Below, one piece after another: positions 1 to 7,646 of a DNA stretch of 38,030 nucleotides (positions are counted from its first letter, which is position 1; the number at the start of each line of letters is the position of its first letter). Where the stretch lies: the NCBI GenBank assembly GCA_026996895.1, contig JALWJX010000082.1, forward strand, positions 1 to 38,030. The letters are read 5' to 3'. The DNA is from Candidatus Kapaibacterium sp. Lineage in GTDB: Bacteria; Bacteroidota; Ignavibacteria; Kapaibacteriales; WFXC01. The translations under genes were made by a program, and so were the position numbers. Under the pieces are notes generated by a model that saw only the letters and a program-made list of their open reading frames with translations, did no database searches and was not told where the DNA came from.

Positions 1-832
1 TCTTCCTGTCGTATGGTACCGGTGCGGTTGGATGGTATTGCACTACAGCAATGGGTGCTGATCCGATGATCTCTGTCCCGGTCAGGTCAATATCTTTGCC
101 TTTTCTTTCCACCCACCCGGTGACACAAATCCCGTATCCTTCTCCCGCATTGAGCGTCACTGTGTAAACTTTCCCTCGGTCCCGGGGAAATTCCACGTAC
201 TCATCCCGTCCATTGATCCGAATCCATCCAGCACCCTGTCCCTGCAACCGAATGGTTACCTTCGTCCCATCTTCCTTTGCAATAATCACTGCACCCTTGG
301 AGTTCAGAATCTGTGTCATCGGGGGATCATATTTCCAGGTGTGGTTGTTGTACCGCAGCACATATCGATATCGTTCTCCCCACACTGCTGTCGGATACAC
401 CTGATATCTGGTTTGTTCTACTCCGCCGTCCCCCGATACAAACGCCCACGCTGCCACCGGCTGTGTAGCAACAATCCGGATCACTCGATCGATCTTTCGC
501 CCCTGGTCAGCAGGGCGCAGCACAAAATCCGGAATGTTCCCCAGTCCCGTTGAATAAATGTATGCTTCCCCTGCCTGAAGCTGAACTGGCATATGTTGAT
601 AACCTTCCCCCGGAACTGTCAGCCGAACTTCTGCACCATAGGGAGCAAATACGACAATTTCGGAGATCGTATGCTCCGATCCAACATTCCCCCGGAAGTT
701 CCCCAGAACAAAATAGAATTCTCGACCCAGATAGGCGTTTGCCAGGCGCAGGTCGCAGACCTGCGCCGCAACAGACAACTGGAAAAGCAAAGCCCACGCC
801 ACGCAGAGCAGACGTATTCTCCTATACGTCAT
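1..832 (-). CDS. Secreted IgGFc-binding-like protein, 3' end cut by window edge
   Basis: This gene is missing from the ORF track because it runs off the left edge; I read it by hand on the minus strand. It is open for 277 codons from ATG at 832, with an in-frame TAG four codons upstream, so no longer start exists. The N-terminus (MTYRRIRLLCVAWALL...SVAAQ) is a signal peptide of about 23 residues. The mature part has repeating beta-strand/glycine patterns (REFYFVLGNFRG, RVIRIVATQPVAAWAFVSGD, TEIIGSAPIAVVQYHP) typical of IgGFc-binding N-terminal domains, found in large secreted proteins of FCB bacteria. An AGGAG sits directly against the ATG, unusually close. Export by type IX secretion is inferred; the C-terminus that would carry the sorting signal lies outside the window. 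Confidence 0.75.
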   Translation of the reverse strand, partial: MTYRRIRLLCVAWALLFQLSVAAQVCDLRLANAYLGREFYFVLGNFRGNVGSEHTISEIVVFAPYGAEVRLTVPGEGYQHMPVQLQAGEAYIYSTGLGNIPDFVLRPADQGRKIDRVIRIVATQPVAAWAFVSGDGGVEQTRYQVYPTAVWGERYRYVLRYNNHTWKYDPPMTQILNSKGAVIIAKEDGTKVTIRLQGQGAGWIRINGRDEYVEFPRDRGKVYTVTLNAGEGYGICVTGWVERKGKDIDLTGTEIIGSAPIAVVQYHPTAPVPYDRK

Positions 833-856
833 CTCCTGCTACTCTTGGTGTAATAC

Positions 857-1045
857 CTAATCCAGCCACCGATCAGGACATGGAGAGGATGGAGGCAATG
901 GTATTGATCTCACCTCCACATCCACCCGCTTTGGAATCACCAGTGCCGGTGCCCATCGGAATCGATCCACATACATCCCACGATCATCCATCGGTCCTGC
1001 CAGTAATGGATCCATATTACACGCTTCTTCTCCCCATAACCTCAT
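857..1045 (-). CDS. Possible small protein of 62 residues
   Basis: A short minus-strand frame starts at ATG 1045 behind a well placed AGGAG (seven bases upstream) and ends with TAG 24 bases before the IgGFc-like gene. The ORF track shows only a longer version of this frame, 857..1375, whose upstream part crosses a palindromic intergenic element and is unlikely to be coding. The peptide (MRLWGEEACNMDPLLAGPMD...) has no signal peptide or membrane segment, is proline-rich at its C-terminus, and resembles nothing I recognise. The ribosome site and spacing support translation in one transcript with the downstream gene; the short length is the main doubt. Confidence 0.35.
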   Translation of the reverse strand: MRLWGEEACNMDPLLAGPMDDRGMYVDRFRWAPALVIPKRVDVEVRSIPLPPSSPCPDRWLD

Positions 1046-1134
1046 CGGTAAGCTCCTGAGATTTTGTAGAACAACCTCTTCAAACAGGAAAAGCAAGTTA
1101 CAAAAAACTCCGGACATAGGCAAGGCCATCGAAA

Positions 1135-1206
1135 AGGGTTCGGGAGCGTATGCTTCAGCAGGCAAATTCCCTCTCCCGAACCCTCTCCCGGAGGGAAAGG
1201 GAATTT
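1135..1206. repeat. Nested palindromic element (REP-like)
   Basis: AGGGTTCGGGAG (1135-1146) is the exact reverse complement of CTCCCGAACCCT (1173-1184). AAATTCCCT (1164-1172) is the exact reverse complement of AGGGAATTT (1198-1206). Inside, the decamer CCCTCTCCCG occurs twice in tandem separated by AA. The two stems exclude one another, so alternative folds are possible. The look is that of a dispersed intergenic palindrome (REP or small MITE remnant). Whether copies exist elsewhere in the genome cannot be seen here; I noticed no second copy in this window. Confidence 0.6.
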
Positions 1207-1215
1207 CTGCCCCTT

Positions 1216-1266
1216 GTAGGGGCGATCCGGCGGACTGCCCAAGGGCGAAGCATCGCTTTGCCCCTC
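1216..1266. repeat. GC-rich inverted repeat
   Basis: AGGGGC near 1218 faces GCCCCT near 1259-1264, enclosing GGGCGAAGC-ATC-GCTTTGCCC, a nine-pair stem with one G/T wobble. It follows the 1135-1206 palindrome directly, and the two may form one composite intergenic element. No T-run follows on either strand, so it does not look like a classical terminator. Confidence 0.5.
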
Positions 1267-1283
1267 CACATCGAGCCGGGAGC

Positions 1284-1305
1284 GCACACTTCAGTGTGCA
1301 TTTTT
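1284..1305 (+). terminator. Hairpin with T-tract, terminator-like on plus strand
   Basis: GCACACT-TC-AGTGTGC forms a perfect seven-base inverted repeat followed by ATTTTT, the shape of an intrinsic terminator read on the plus strand. No plus-strand gene lies to its left, and on the minus strand, where the MFS gene ends at 1369, the T-run would precede the stem. It may therefore end antisense transcription or simply be part of the neighbouring palindromic element. Confidence 0.35.
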
Positions 1306-1368
1306 GCCGGCGAAGGTCGGTGTTCTGTGTGGGCAAAGTGGAGGTACTGTTGGCTGTCTCCAGTGATC

Positions 1369-2592
1369 TCAACATTCCTCCGCGGGCACTGCTTTCTCTT
1401 CAGACACCGCAAGTGGGAAAGCAATGGGGAGCACAAGGACGCAGAACAGCAGGAAAGCGGCAACGAAGAAACACGCTTCCATACTCCAAGTAGCGGCAAT
1501 CCAGCCACTGGCAAGCGGTCCTACGAGATTGCCCAGAAGCGTAGCGCTGGAGCCAATGCCCATTATGCCCGCTTTGCGTTCTTGAGGCACACACCGATTG
1601 AGCGCTGCATATAGTGCGGGGATCACTCCCGCCAGAAATATGCCGATCCACACCCGGAATGGGAGGATCCACCAATACGACGGCACTATACCCTGTGCAG
1701 CAACTGCCAGCGCTCCGGCGGGTATGGTGATCCGGAGCACACGATGCGGACCGGAGCGATCGATCCGCCTGCCCCAGAAAGGCGCCATTGCTGCCAGAAA
1801 AAACCCTGTGGTTCCCAGCATTATGCCCGTAATGGTTGCCAGCCAGTGCGGCGTTGCGCCCAGATGCTCCAGATAGTACGGAAAAATAGGGACGGTAAAC
1901 ACGATTCCAGCCTGCGCAAGTACAATCATCACCAGAAGATGAAGAATTCGGCGCTTCCGCAGCGCATATTGAAGATTCTGCCGCAAAGCCGCCACGCCAG
2001 CAGTCGTCGCCAACCGCATCGGTGGTTCACGGACACCCACCAGCACAGTGCCGGTACTGAGGAGCGCCAGACAGGCAACCAGCAGGAACACACTGCGAAT
2101 GCTCACTAAATCCGCCAGTGCACCGCCGATCAGTGGACCAACCATCGCACCGGCGGCGATAGATCCCTGGTGCATACTGATAGCATACCCTGCATACTTC
2201 GGCGGCACCGTTGCTGTGATGAGTGCTAACACAGAGGCGATAAAACCGGTCAGAGCGCCCTGAAGCAACCGTACCACCAGCAACTGTTCAACGGACTGCA
2301 CGATCGCCATCAATCCTGTCACAATTGCCAGCCCCAGCACCGCCCGAAGCACCATCAACTTCCTGCCATAGCGATCCGCCAGGGTGCCCCACAATGGAAT
2401 GGCAAAAACAGCCACCAGAAATGGTGCTGCCTGAATGATTCCGGACCACTGCTGTGCCTGCCATAATTCAGTGACCCCCAGTTCTCGCACGTAGAGTGGC
2501 AACAGTGGAAAAGCTGCACTGATCCCGATCATCACCACGGACTGCGCTACCAGCAGGATCCAGAGATTTCGTCTCCAGAGCGGCGTTGCCAT
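1369..2592 (-). CDS. MFS drug-efflux transporter, MdtG-like (DHA1)
   Basis: A 407-residue integral membrane protein with about twelve hydrophobic segments, the usual length for the major facilitator superfamily. Motif A is clear between segments 2 and 3 (GTLADRYGRKLMVLR), and a weaker copy in the second half (FWGRRIDRSGP) reflects the ancestral duplication. The start (LPLYVRELGV) and the stretch WSGIIQAAPFLVAVFAIPLWG recall E. coli MdtG, a proton-driven exporter of small molecules. ATG 2592 lies seven bases after the stop of the GT2 gene, so translation is probably coupled to it. The substrate is unknown; the glycosyltransferase context might suggest a lipid or sugar, but the family more often exports drugs. 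Confidence 0.85.
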   Translation of the reverse strand: MATPLWRRNLWILLVAQSVVMIGISAAFPLLPLYVRELGVTELWQAQQWSGIIQAAPFLVAVFAIPLWGTLADRYGRKLMVLRAVLGLAIVTGLMAIVQSVEQLLVVRLLQGALTGFIASVLALITATVPPKYAGYAISMHQGSIAAGAMVGPLIGGALADLVSIRSVFLLVACLALLSTGTVLVGVREPPMRLATTAGVAALRQNLQYALRKRRILHLLVMIVLAQAGIVFTVPIFPYYLEHLGATPHWLATITGIMLGTTGFFLAAMAPFWGRRIDRSGPHRVLRITIPAGALAVAAQGIVPSYWWILPFRVWIGIFLAGVIPALYAALNRCVPQERKAGIMGIGSSATLLGNLVGPLASGWIAATWSMEACFFVAAFLLFCVLVLPIAFPLAVSEEKAVPAEEC

Positions 2593-2599
2593 CAGAATG

Positions 2600-3355
2600 T
2601 CAGTTCCGAGAACGGCGCCAATGGCGGAACCGAATCCTCAGCAGCTCAATGAGCATTTTGGTGGCGTCTCGAATCGGATGCACTCTGGACCGCTCATCGT
2701 TGTACCACAGTACCGGAATCTCGCAAATGGAGTATCCCGCCTGGCGAGCCAGCAACAGCACTTCAACATCAAAAGCAAAGCCCATCGTTTGAAGCTGCGG
2801 GAACACTGTTTCAACGACCTCTGCCCGAAATGCCTTGAATCCACACTGCGTGTCCTTAATGCCCCGCATCACCAGCAACTGGACAATAACGTTAAAAATT
2901 TTTCCCATCGTTTCCCGGTACCACGGTTGATGCCGCCGCACCAGCTCTGGTCGAAGCGCCCGACTGCCGATGCAAACATCACATCCAGATTGGATGCACT
3001 CCAGCAACTTTGGCAATTCCGTGATCGGGGTCGAAAGATCTGCATCGGAAAAAACCCGAATTGCGCCCCGTGCGTGCAACATTCCTTCCTTCACGGCAGC
3101 TCCTTTTCCCCGATTCTCCGGTAACTGCAAGAGCTTTACTGCTGGAAATTGTGCCACAACCGCCGCTGTTTGGTCCGTCGATCCATCATCGACAACCAGC
3201 ACTTCCCATTCGTACGGCTGCTGCTCCAGATACTGCAGAACAGTATGCAACGTTTTCCCGATTCGCCCCTCTTCATTGTATGCGGGAATAATCAGCGACA
3301 CAAACGGTATGTTAGCTGATGGTTGCTGAATGGATGTCCGCTGCTTTGATTCCAC
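2600..3355 (-). CDS. GT2 polyprenyl-phosphate sugar synthase (DPG/DPM-synthase-like)
   Basis: This 251-residue protein is a GT-A fold family 2 glycosyltransferase of the dolichyl-phosphate glucose/mannose synthase type. It has the nucleotide-sugar site VSLIIPAYNEEGRI, VVDDGSTD, the DxD-like FSDADLSTP, and the family blocks DTQCGFKAF and GFAFDVEVL. These enzymes move a sugar from a nucleotide sugar to a polyprenyl phosphate at the inner face of the membrane. No membrane anchor is seen, so it should be peripheral. The start is GTG at 3355, with an in-frame TAA two codons upstream and an AAGG just before. It follows the GT117 gene by 18 bases, which fits making the lipid-linked donor for that enzyme. 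Confidence 0.87.
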   Translation of the reverse strand: MESKQRTSIQQPSANIPFVSLIIPAYNEEGRIGKTLHTVLQYLEQQPYEWEVLVVDDGSTDQTAAVVAQFPAVKLLQLPENRGKGAAVKEGMLHARGAIRVFSDADLSTPITELPKLLECIQSGCDVCIGSRALRPELVRRHQPWYRETMGKIFNVIVQLLVMRGIKDTQCGFKAFRAEVVETVFPQLQTMGFAFDVEVLLLARQAGYSICEIPVLWYNDERSRVHPIRDATKMLIELLRIRFRHWRRSRN

Positions 3356-3373
3356 GCCTTATCATCCTAATCA

Positions 3374-6300
3374 TCAGGGCAGAAGACTTTGTCCATTCCC
3401 TGCACCTTCTACATCCAGAAGAATCGCAGCCGTATCGCCTTGAAGTTTATGACGCAAATCGGCTATCTTCCGCTCCAGTGCTGGCACCAGTGCCCGCATC
3501 AATCGATCATCGCTCTGCTGGTACTTTGTCAGAATTTCTTCTGCAACCTGCAGCGCCTGCTTATAGTCGCCCTGTACTTCATATTTCTGAATTCGCAACT
3601 GATCAATTCGTGCCTGTGTGGTCTTATCGCCGGTTGCTGCCACATACTGCTCCAGCATTGCAATTGCTCCATCGTAATCTTCGATCAACTCATAAGCTCT
3701 GGCAGCAGTAATGTAAGGATCATAGCTTCGGGCGTAGTAATCCTGATCTCGCAAGTACGGCTTTTCTATCAACAACTTACACTGCTGGATACACAGAAGT
3801 GCGAATCGGCGTGCCGTTTCTTTCCGCTCCGCCTGATTGTACAACTCCGCAACCTGCAGATTCATTGGATATGGCATGGGGAACAACTCTGGCGAAATGT
3901 ACCTGTTCATCGTATCCAGGACCGCTGCTCCCTTTTCGGGCTTGTTCAAATCCCGGAACAACGCATAGGCGTAATTGAGATAGGCAGCGCGGTAACTGCT
4001 GATAGGACGCCGATTCGGTTCATCGTAGTAAGCACCAGAATCGGTCAAATTCCGCAACTTCATCCCGTAGTGGAACTCACGATAGAACTGCTCATCCGGG
4101 AGTACGTTCAACAGGGTTTGATCCATCACTACTTCATTGACGGCATAGTTGGAACGTATCCCCTGGGACACTGGAACCGGGCAAATTCGATAGGCTAACC
4201 CTTCCGCACGGAAGTAATCCTCCAGACCACAGTAAGCATCCGGTCCAACAGATGAAGAATAGTACACCGGTCGTTCAAATCTTGTTTGCTTCAAAATATC
4301 CATCACCAACAAATCCTGCACCCGGAATAAGTACATCTGTTCGCCATCCCGCTTCGACATGGGCCTACCGGTGAAAGTAATCTCCACCACCCCTCGATTG
4401 ATGATGGTTGTATCATCCGTAAACTGTGCCAGGATCTCCGGCTTCACCGGTATCTCAACGGTCCTTGCCGGTCCGAACTCATACGACAGCGCTTCAGGGC
4501 TATATTCGTCAGCCAGCAGCTTTTCATCCGGAAAACTCAGCGGGATCTTTTTTGCTCCCCACGGCGACTCATTCTTGAGCTGGTAGATGTACCACAGCGT
4601 ATTACCCAGACTGAGATTGACAATGCGCACGTCCCGCCGAACACCTTCTACATCCTGCATATACCAGACGGGGAACGTATCATTGTCGCCATTGGTAAAA
4701 ACAATCGCATCCGGTTCAACGCTTTGCAGAATGTTATAGGCATAGTCAAACGGCATATAATTTTCCGACCGATCGTGGATTTCCCATCCACCGATCGCCA
4801 TATTCACCGGCACTGCCAGCAGCGCAACAATCAGGATCACGGCAACCGCTGCTGTGGACAGAGAAGGCATCTGCCGGGACTCCAGCCACGCACTGAGCGA
4901 CTTTTGCCGGGCACTGATCCACTCAATGACGCCCATTACTCCAATGCCAATCCAGATCGCCCACACCATAAATGACCCGGCGTAGAAATAATCCCGCTCC
5001 CGCGGCTGTGGTTCCTGCTGATTCTGGGCAATAGCAGCAACAACGCCGAGCACCAGGAAGAGGATAAAAAACACAAAGGCGGTGCGCCGATCTTTCGACC
5101 CATGGACCACAAGCCCGATCAGTCCAAAAAGCAGTGGCAAGGCAAAGAACTGGATGGGGAACAAAAACTTGTACGGCGTTTGGTATAACCATTGATCCTT
5201 GAGCTGTTCGGAAGGGAAAAAGGCGGCTGGTGCATCCTGAATATCGCTCATTCTTCCCACGAAGTTCCAGGCAAAGTAGCGGAAATACATGTGCTGTATC
5301 TGGTAAGACCACAAATAGTTGAGCTCCCCACTGGTGTTGATCCGGGTAAACTTTGGCACACTAATACGAGAACCATCGCGACGACGAACCGGTACATATT
5401 CTGGCGGATACCATTTACCATACTTTTCGTAATTACGGGCAATGTAATCATCGGTCTGGTACCGTCGGGGCCACATCGGAGCCTCGCCATACTGCTCACG
5501 ATTCAGATAGGATACCAGTTTGTCCAACGTTGTTGGAGCGTTTTCATTCATTGGTGGATGAGCATTGGCTCGCAGCAGCACTTGCACATAGGTGGTATAT
5601 CCCAGAACAATCAGCAAGAGCGAGCCTGCCGCAATGGCTACCAGCGGTTTTTTCTGCTTATATCCAACACGCCAAAAAAGTACAGCAACACCGACAAGGA
5701 TCGCAATAGCTAAGAGGCGTACCATAGGACTGTCCTCAACTACATGTTCGCGGGCAGGCGTTCGAAAAGGTAAATCCCCTGCTAACATTGTAGGGAACCA
5801 TTTGACAACCCCCGGATAGACAATCCAGAAGATAAGAATGGCTAACACACCAGCTCCAAAGAATGTTTTCCAACTAAACGGATAGTACCGAAAATAGATC
5901 AACATTACCAAGGAGAAAATGGTCAGAATACTTAGCAAGTGGACTCCCGTAGACAACCCAATCAGATAAGCGATGAGCAGCAGATACCATTCGTTGCCGG
6001 GCCGATCGGGTGCCATATACCACCGCAGCATTAGATACACAATCAACGCTACAAACAGTGTGGACATTGCGTAGACTTCCGCCTCCACCGCATTAAACCA
6101 GAACGTATCACTGAACGTCAGCGCCATCGCTCCTACAAATGCAGAACCATACAGTGCTAATGCCTGTCCAATGGTTTCTGGTGACTTCCGATAAATCAAC
6201 CGCAATAGACGGGCAGTGATCAAATACGTAAGCAACACTACCAGAGCACTGGAAACCACGGAGACCAGATTCACTCGCCACGCTGGATCACCGAAGGGAA

Positions 6301-6499
6301 TGAGGGTATGAAATACTTTTCCAACCATAAGAAACAGTGGTGCTCCCGGTGGATGCGGCACTTGCTGATGGACCGCTGCCGCAATAAATTCCCCACAATC
6401 CCAAAAAGGCACCGTTGGTTGAACGGTCAGTAAGTATACAACCAATGCAATGCCAAAGGAAAGAAATGCAAAAATCCGGTGGACTACCTTTGTGTTCAT
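3374..6499 (-). CDS. DUF2723 / GT117-type membrane glycosyltransferase with C-terminal TPRs
   Basis: A large membrane protein of 1041 residues. The N-terminal half has many hydrophobic segments and the DUF2723 signature, including VPFWDCGEFIAAAVHQQVPH with the acidic pair of GT-C enzymes in the first extracytoplasmic loop. After about residue 600 comes a soluble region with a metal- or ligand-like FTNGDNDTFPVWYMQ block, then TPR-like helices (AARAYELIEDYDGAIAMLEQ) near the end. The human relative TMEM260 O-mannosylates proteins, so protein O-glycosylation is the best guess. The track starts at TTG 6532; I prefer ATG 6499 because AGGAG lies nine bases before it and a promoter element at 6538-6545 leaves a short leader. 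GT2 and MFS genes follow in the same operon. Confidence 0.85.
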   Translation of the reverse strand: MNTKVVHRIFAFLSFGIALVVYLLTVQPTVPFWDCGEFIAAAVHQQVPHPPGAPLFLMVGKVFHTLIPFGDPAWRVNLVSVVSSALVVLLTYLITARLLRLIYRKSPETIGQALALYGSAFVGAMALTFSDTFWFNAVEAEVYAMSTLFVALIVYLMLRWYMAPDRPGNEWYLLLIAYLIGLSTGVHLLSILTIFSLVMLIYFRYYPFSWKTFFGAGVLAILIFWIVYPGVVKWFPTMLAGDLPFRTPAREHVVEDSPMVRLLAIAILVGVAVLFWRVGYKQKKPLVAIAAGSLLLIVLGYTTYVQVLLRANAHPPMNENAPTTLDKLVSYLNREQYGEAPMWPRRYQTDDYIARNYEKYGKWYPPEYVPVRRRDGSRISVPKFTRINTSGELNYLWSYQIQHMYFRYFAWNFVGRMSDIQDAPAAFFPSEQLKDQWLYQTPYKFLFPIQFFALPLLFGLIGLVVHGSKDRRTAFVFFILFLVLGVVAAIAQNQQEPQPRERDYFYAGSFMVWAIWIGIGVMGVIEWISARQKSLSAWLESRQMPSLSTAAVAVILIVALLAVPVNMAIGGWEIHDRSENYMPFDYAYNILQSVEPDAIVFTNGDNDTFPVWYMQDVEGVRRDVRIVNLSLGNTLWYIYQLKNESPWGAKKIPLSFPDEKLLADEYSPEALSYEFGPARTVEIPVKPEILAQFTDDTTIINRGVVEITFTGRPMSKRDGEQMYLFRVQDLLVMDILKQTRFERPVYYSSSVGPDAYCGLEDYFRAEGLAYRICPVPVSQGIRSNYAVNEVVMDQTLLNVLPDEQFYREFHYGMKLRNLTDSGAYYDEPNRRPISSYRAAYLNYAYALFRDLNKPEKGAAVLDTMNRYISPELFPMPYPMNLQVAELYNQAERKETARRFALLCIQQCKLLIEKPYLRDQDYYARSYDPYITAARAYELIEDYDGAIAMLEQYVAATGDKTTQARIDQLRIQKYEVQGDYKQALQVAEEILTKYQQSDDRLMRALVPALERKIADLRHKLQGDTAAILLDVEGAGNGQSLLP

Positions 6500-6537
6500 T
6501 ACCCTGATCTCCTGATTTGATTGCGTTTGCAAAAGTG

Positions 6538-6545
6538 CAAAGATA
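6538..6545 (-). promoter_or_regulatory. Bacteroidota-type -7 element upstream of the GT117 gene
   Basis: On the minus strand the sequence GCTATCTTTGCA contains TATCTTTG, a perfect match to TAnnTTTG used by the primary sigma factor of Bacteroidota. It sits about 38 bases before ATG 6499. The partner -33 TTTG is not at the ideal 19-21 base spacing; TTTA lies a few bases further up. The match supports the ATG choice and the taxonomic reading. Confidence 0.45.
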
Positions 6546-6585
6546 GCTTATTTTGCCCAGAATATGGGTAAACCTGTTCGTTGGG

Positions 6586-7521
6586 CTATCGAAGGTAGCG
6601 ACGGATTCGGAGGCGACGACGAATTTTTTGCATTACGCTCGCCCATCGTTCCACTCCCTGATAATACAGCCATTCCCGGCGAGAAGGAGCAACTGGCTTG
6701 TCGTGCACCAGCGGGTAGTGAAAAAACTGGAGCAACTCAGCCGTTAAAGCTTCAAAAATTTCGATTTCTCGCGCGCTCAGCTCCTTTTTCCACCGATCTT
6801 TTCGATCTTGCCGGATTCCAGCGCCAACATAGCGATGCTGATCCCGGAAAATGGGATGAATTGCAACCCCTTTGCCCTCCAGCATCGCAGGATGGTATTC
6901 CAGATGCGCCCACTGGCAGATGTGCTGAAGTTCCTCCTCGGGGTGCTCCAGAAGATCTTCATAACGCACTCGCAACACTCGATCCGGGAAAGCAACCTCA
7001 GCGAAAATTCCTTTGAAAATAGCCTCTTTCCACCAGCCAGCAGCAACAGGCACCGTTGTCGGTCCCCACCAGTTGATCCGTTTAAAAGATGCAGCAACCG
7101 CTCGACCATCCCGAACGATGTGGACAAAGCGCGCCTGCGGGAAGTGTTGCGTTAAGAAATGAATTTGCTCCAGATTGGAAACAGAATGATCAATCCACAC
7201 GGTACACACATCTTTGCCATAGGCTGCCTGCGCATACCGTTGCACCAGCCATTCCAGCAGCGCTTTCCAGTGCATTCGCTCCGGCAACTGCTGCCACTGC
7301 GCATCTGGAACTGCTTCCATCATTATACGGAAGTGGAGCTGGCGGCGCAGGGCGGGTATCACGCGGGAGGGCGAGAGCATCCCTTCAGCATCGGCCATAT
7401 ACCACAACTCCTGTTTAAAAAGCAGCTCCTGTGGTGCACAATGCCGCGGATGATTTGCTAACATTCCCGCCAGTAAGGTCGTCCCGCTGCGAGCACATCC
7501 GCCAATAAAAAGCACATCCAT
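6586..7521 (-). CDS. PAPS-dependent sulfotransferase family protein
   Basis: This 311-residue protein has the two PAPS-binding signatures of sulfotransferases. The 5'-phosphosulfate loop is at the very N-terminus (GGCARSGTTLLAGM, residues 7-20) and the 3'-phosphate site is in the middle (FVHIVRDGRAVAASFKR). Such enzymes transfer sulfate from PAPS to a hydroxyl or amine of a carbohydrate, lipid or protein. No signal peptide is present, so it acts in the cytoplasm. It lies 86 bases upstream of the GT117 gene on the same strand, and a glycan of that pathway is a possible acceptor; this is inference. No clear ribosome site precedes ATG 7521. It is divergent from the lipoprotein gene at 7647 across a 125-base gap. 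Confidence 0.85.
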   Translation of the reverse strand: MDVLFIGGCARSGTTLLAGMLANHPRHCAPQELLFKQELWYMADAEGMLSPSRVIPALRRQLHFRIMMEAVPDAQWQQLPERMHWKALLEWLVQRYAQAAYGKDVCTVWIDHSVSNLEQIHFLTQHFPQARFVHIVRDGRAVAASFKRINWWGPTTVPVAAGWWKEAIFKGIFAEVAFPDRVLRVRYEDLLEHPEEELQHICQWAHLEYHPAMLEGKGVAIHPIFRDQHRYVGAGIRQDRKDRWKKELSAREIEIFEALTAELLQFFHYPLVHDKPVAPSRREWLYYQGVERWASVMQKIRRRLRIRRYLR

Positions 7522-7646
7522 CCGATTTTTGCCACTCTGCTTAATCCTACGGAACGCTCAGAAACGCTATAAAAGCCGGGAATATTGGCTCAATAAAGGT
7601 GCCATCCATTCGTACCATTGGGCACGTTTCAGAGTCGGAAGGAGCG

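Larger units (their letters stand above)
1046..1368. other. Intergenic region with palindromic repeats, no gene seen
   Basis: This gap of about 320 bases lies between the stop of the MFS gene and the start of the 62-residue frame. Its right two thirds hold several nested inverted repeats, listed separately. The stretch at about 1060-1130 is AT-richer and could hold a minus-strand promoter for the two genes to the left, but I see no convincing -35/-10 or TAnnTTTG element. The ORF-track entries here have arginine- and serine-rich, non-protein-like translations. Confidence 0.6.

Noticed and set aside
857-1375. 172-residue minus-strand ORF
   Set aside because: Its upstream two thirds cross the palindromic intergenic element and translate to an Arg/Ser/Cys-rich sequence; only the last 62 codons have a ribosome site.
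3389-4198. 269-residue plus-strand ORF opposite the GT117 gene
   Set aside because: Antisense shadow; Cys/Ile/His-rich, no domain.
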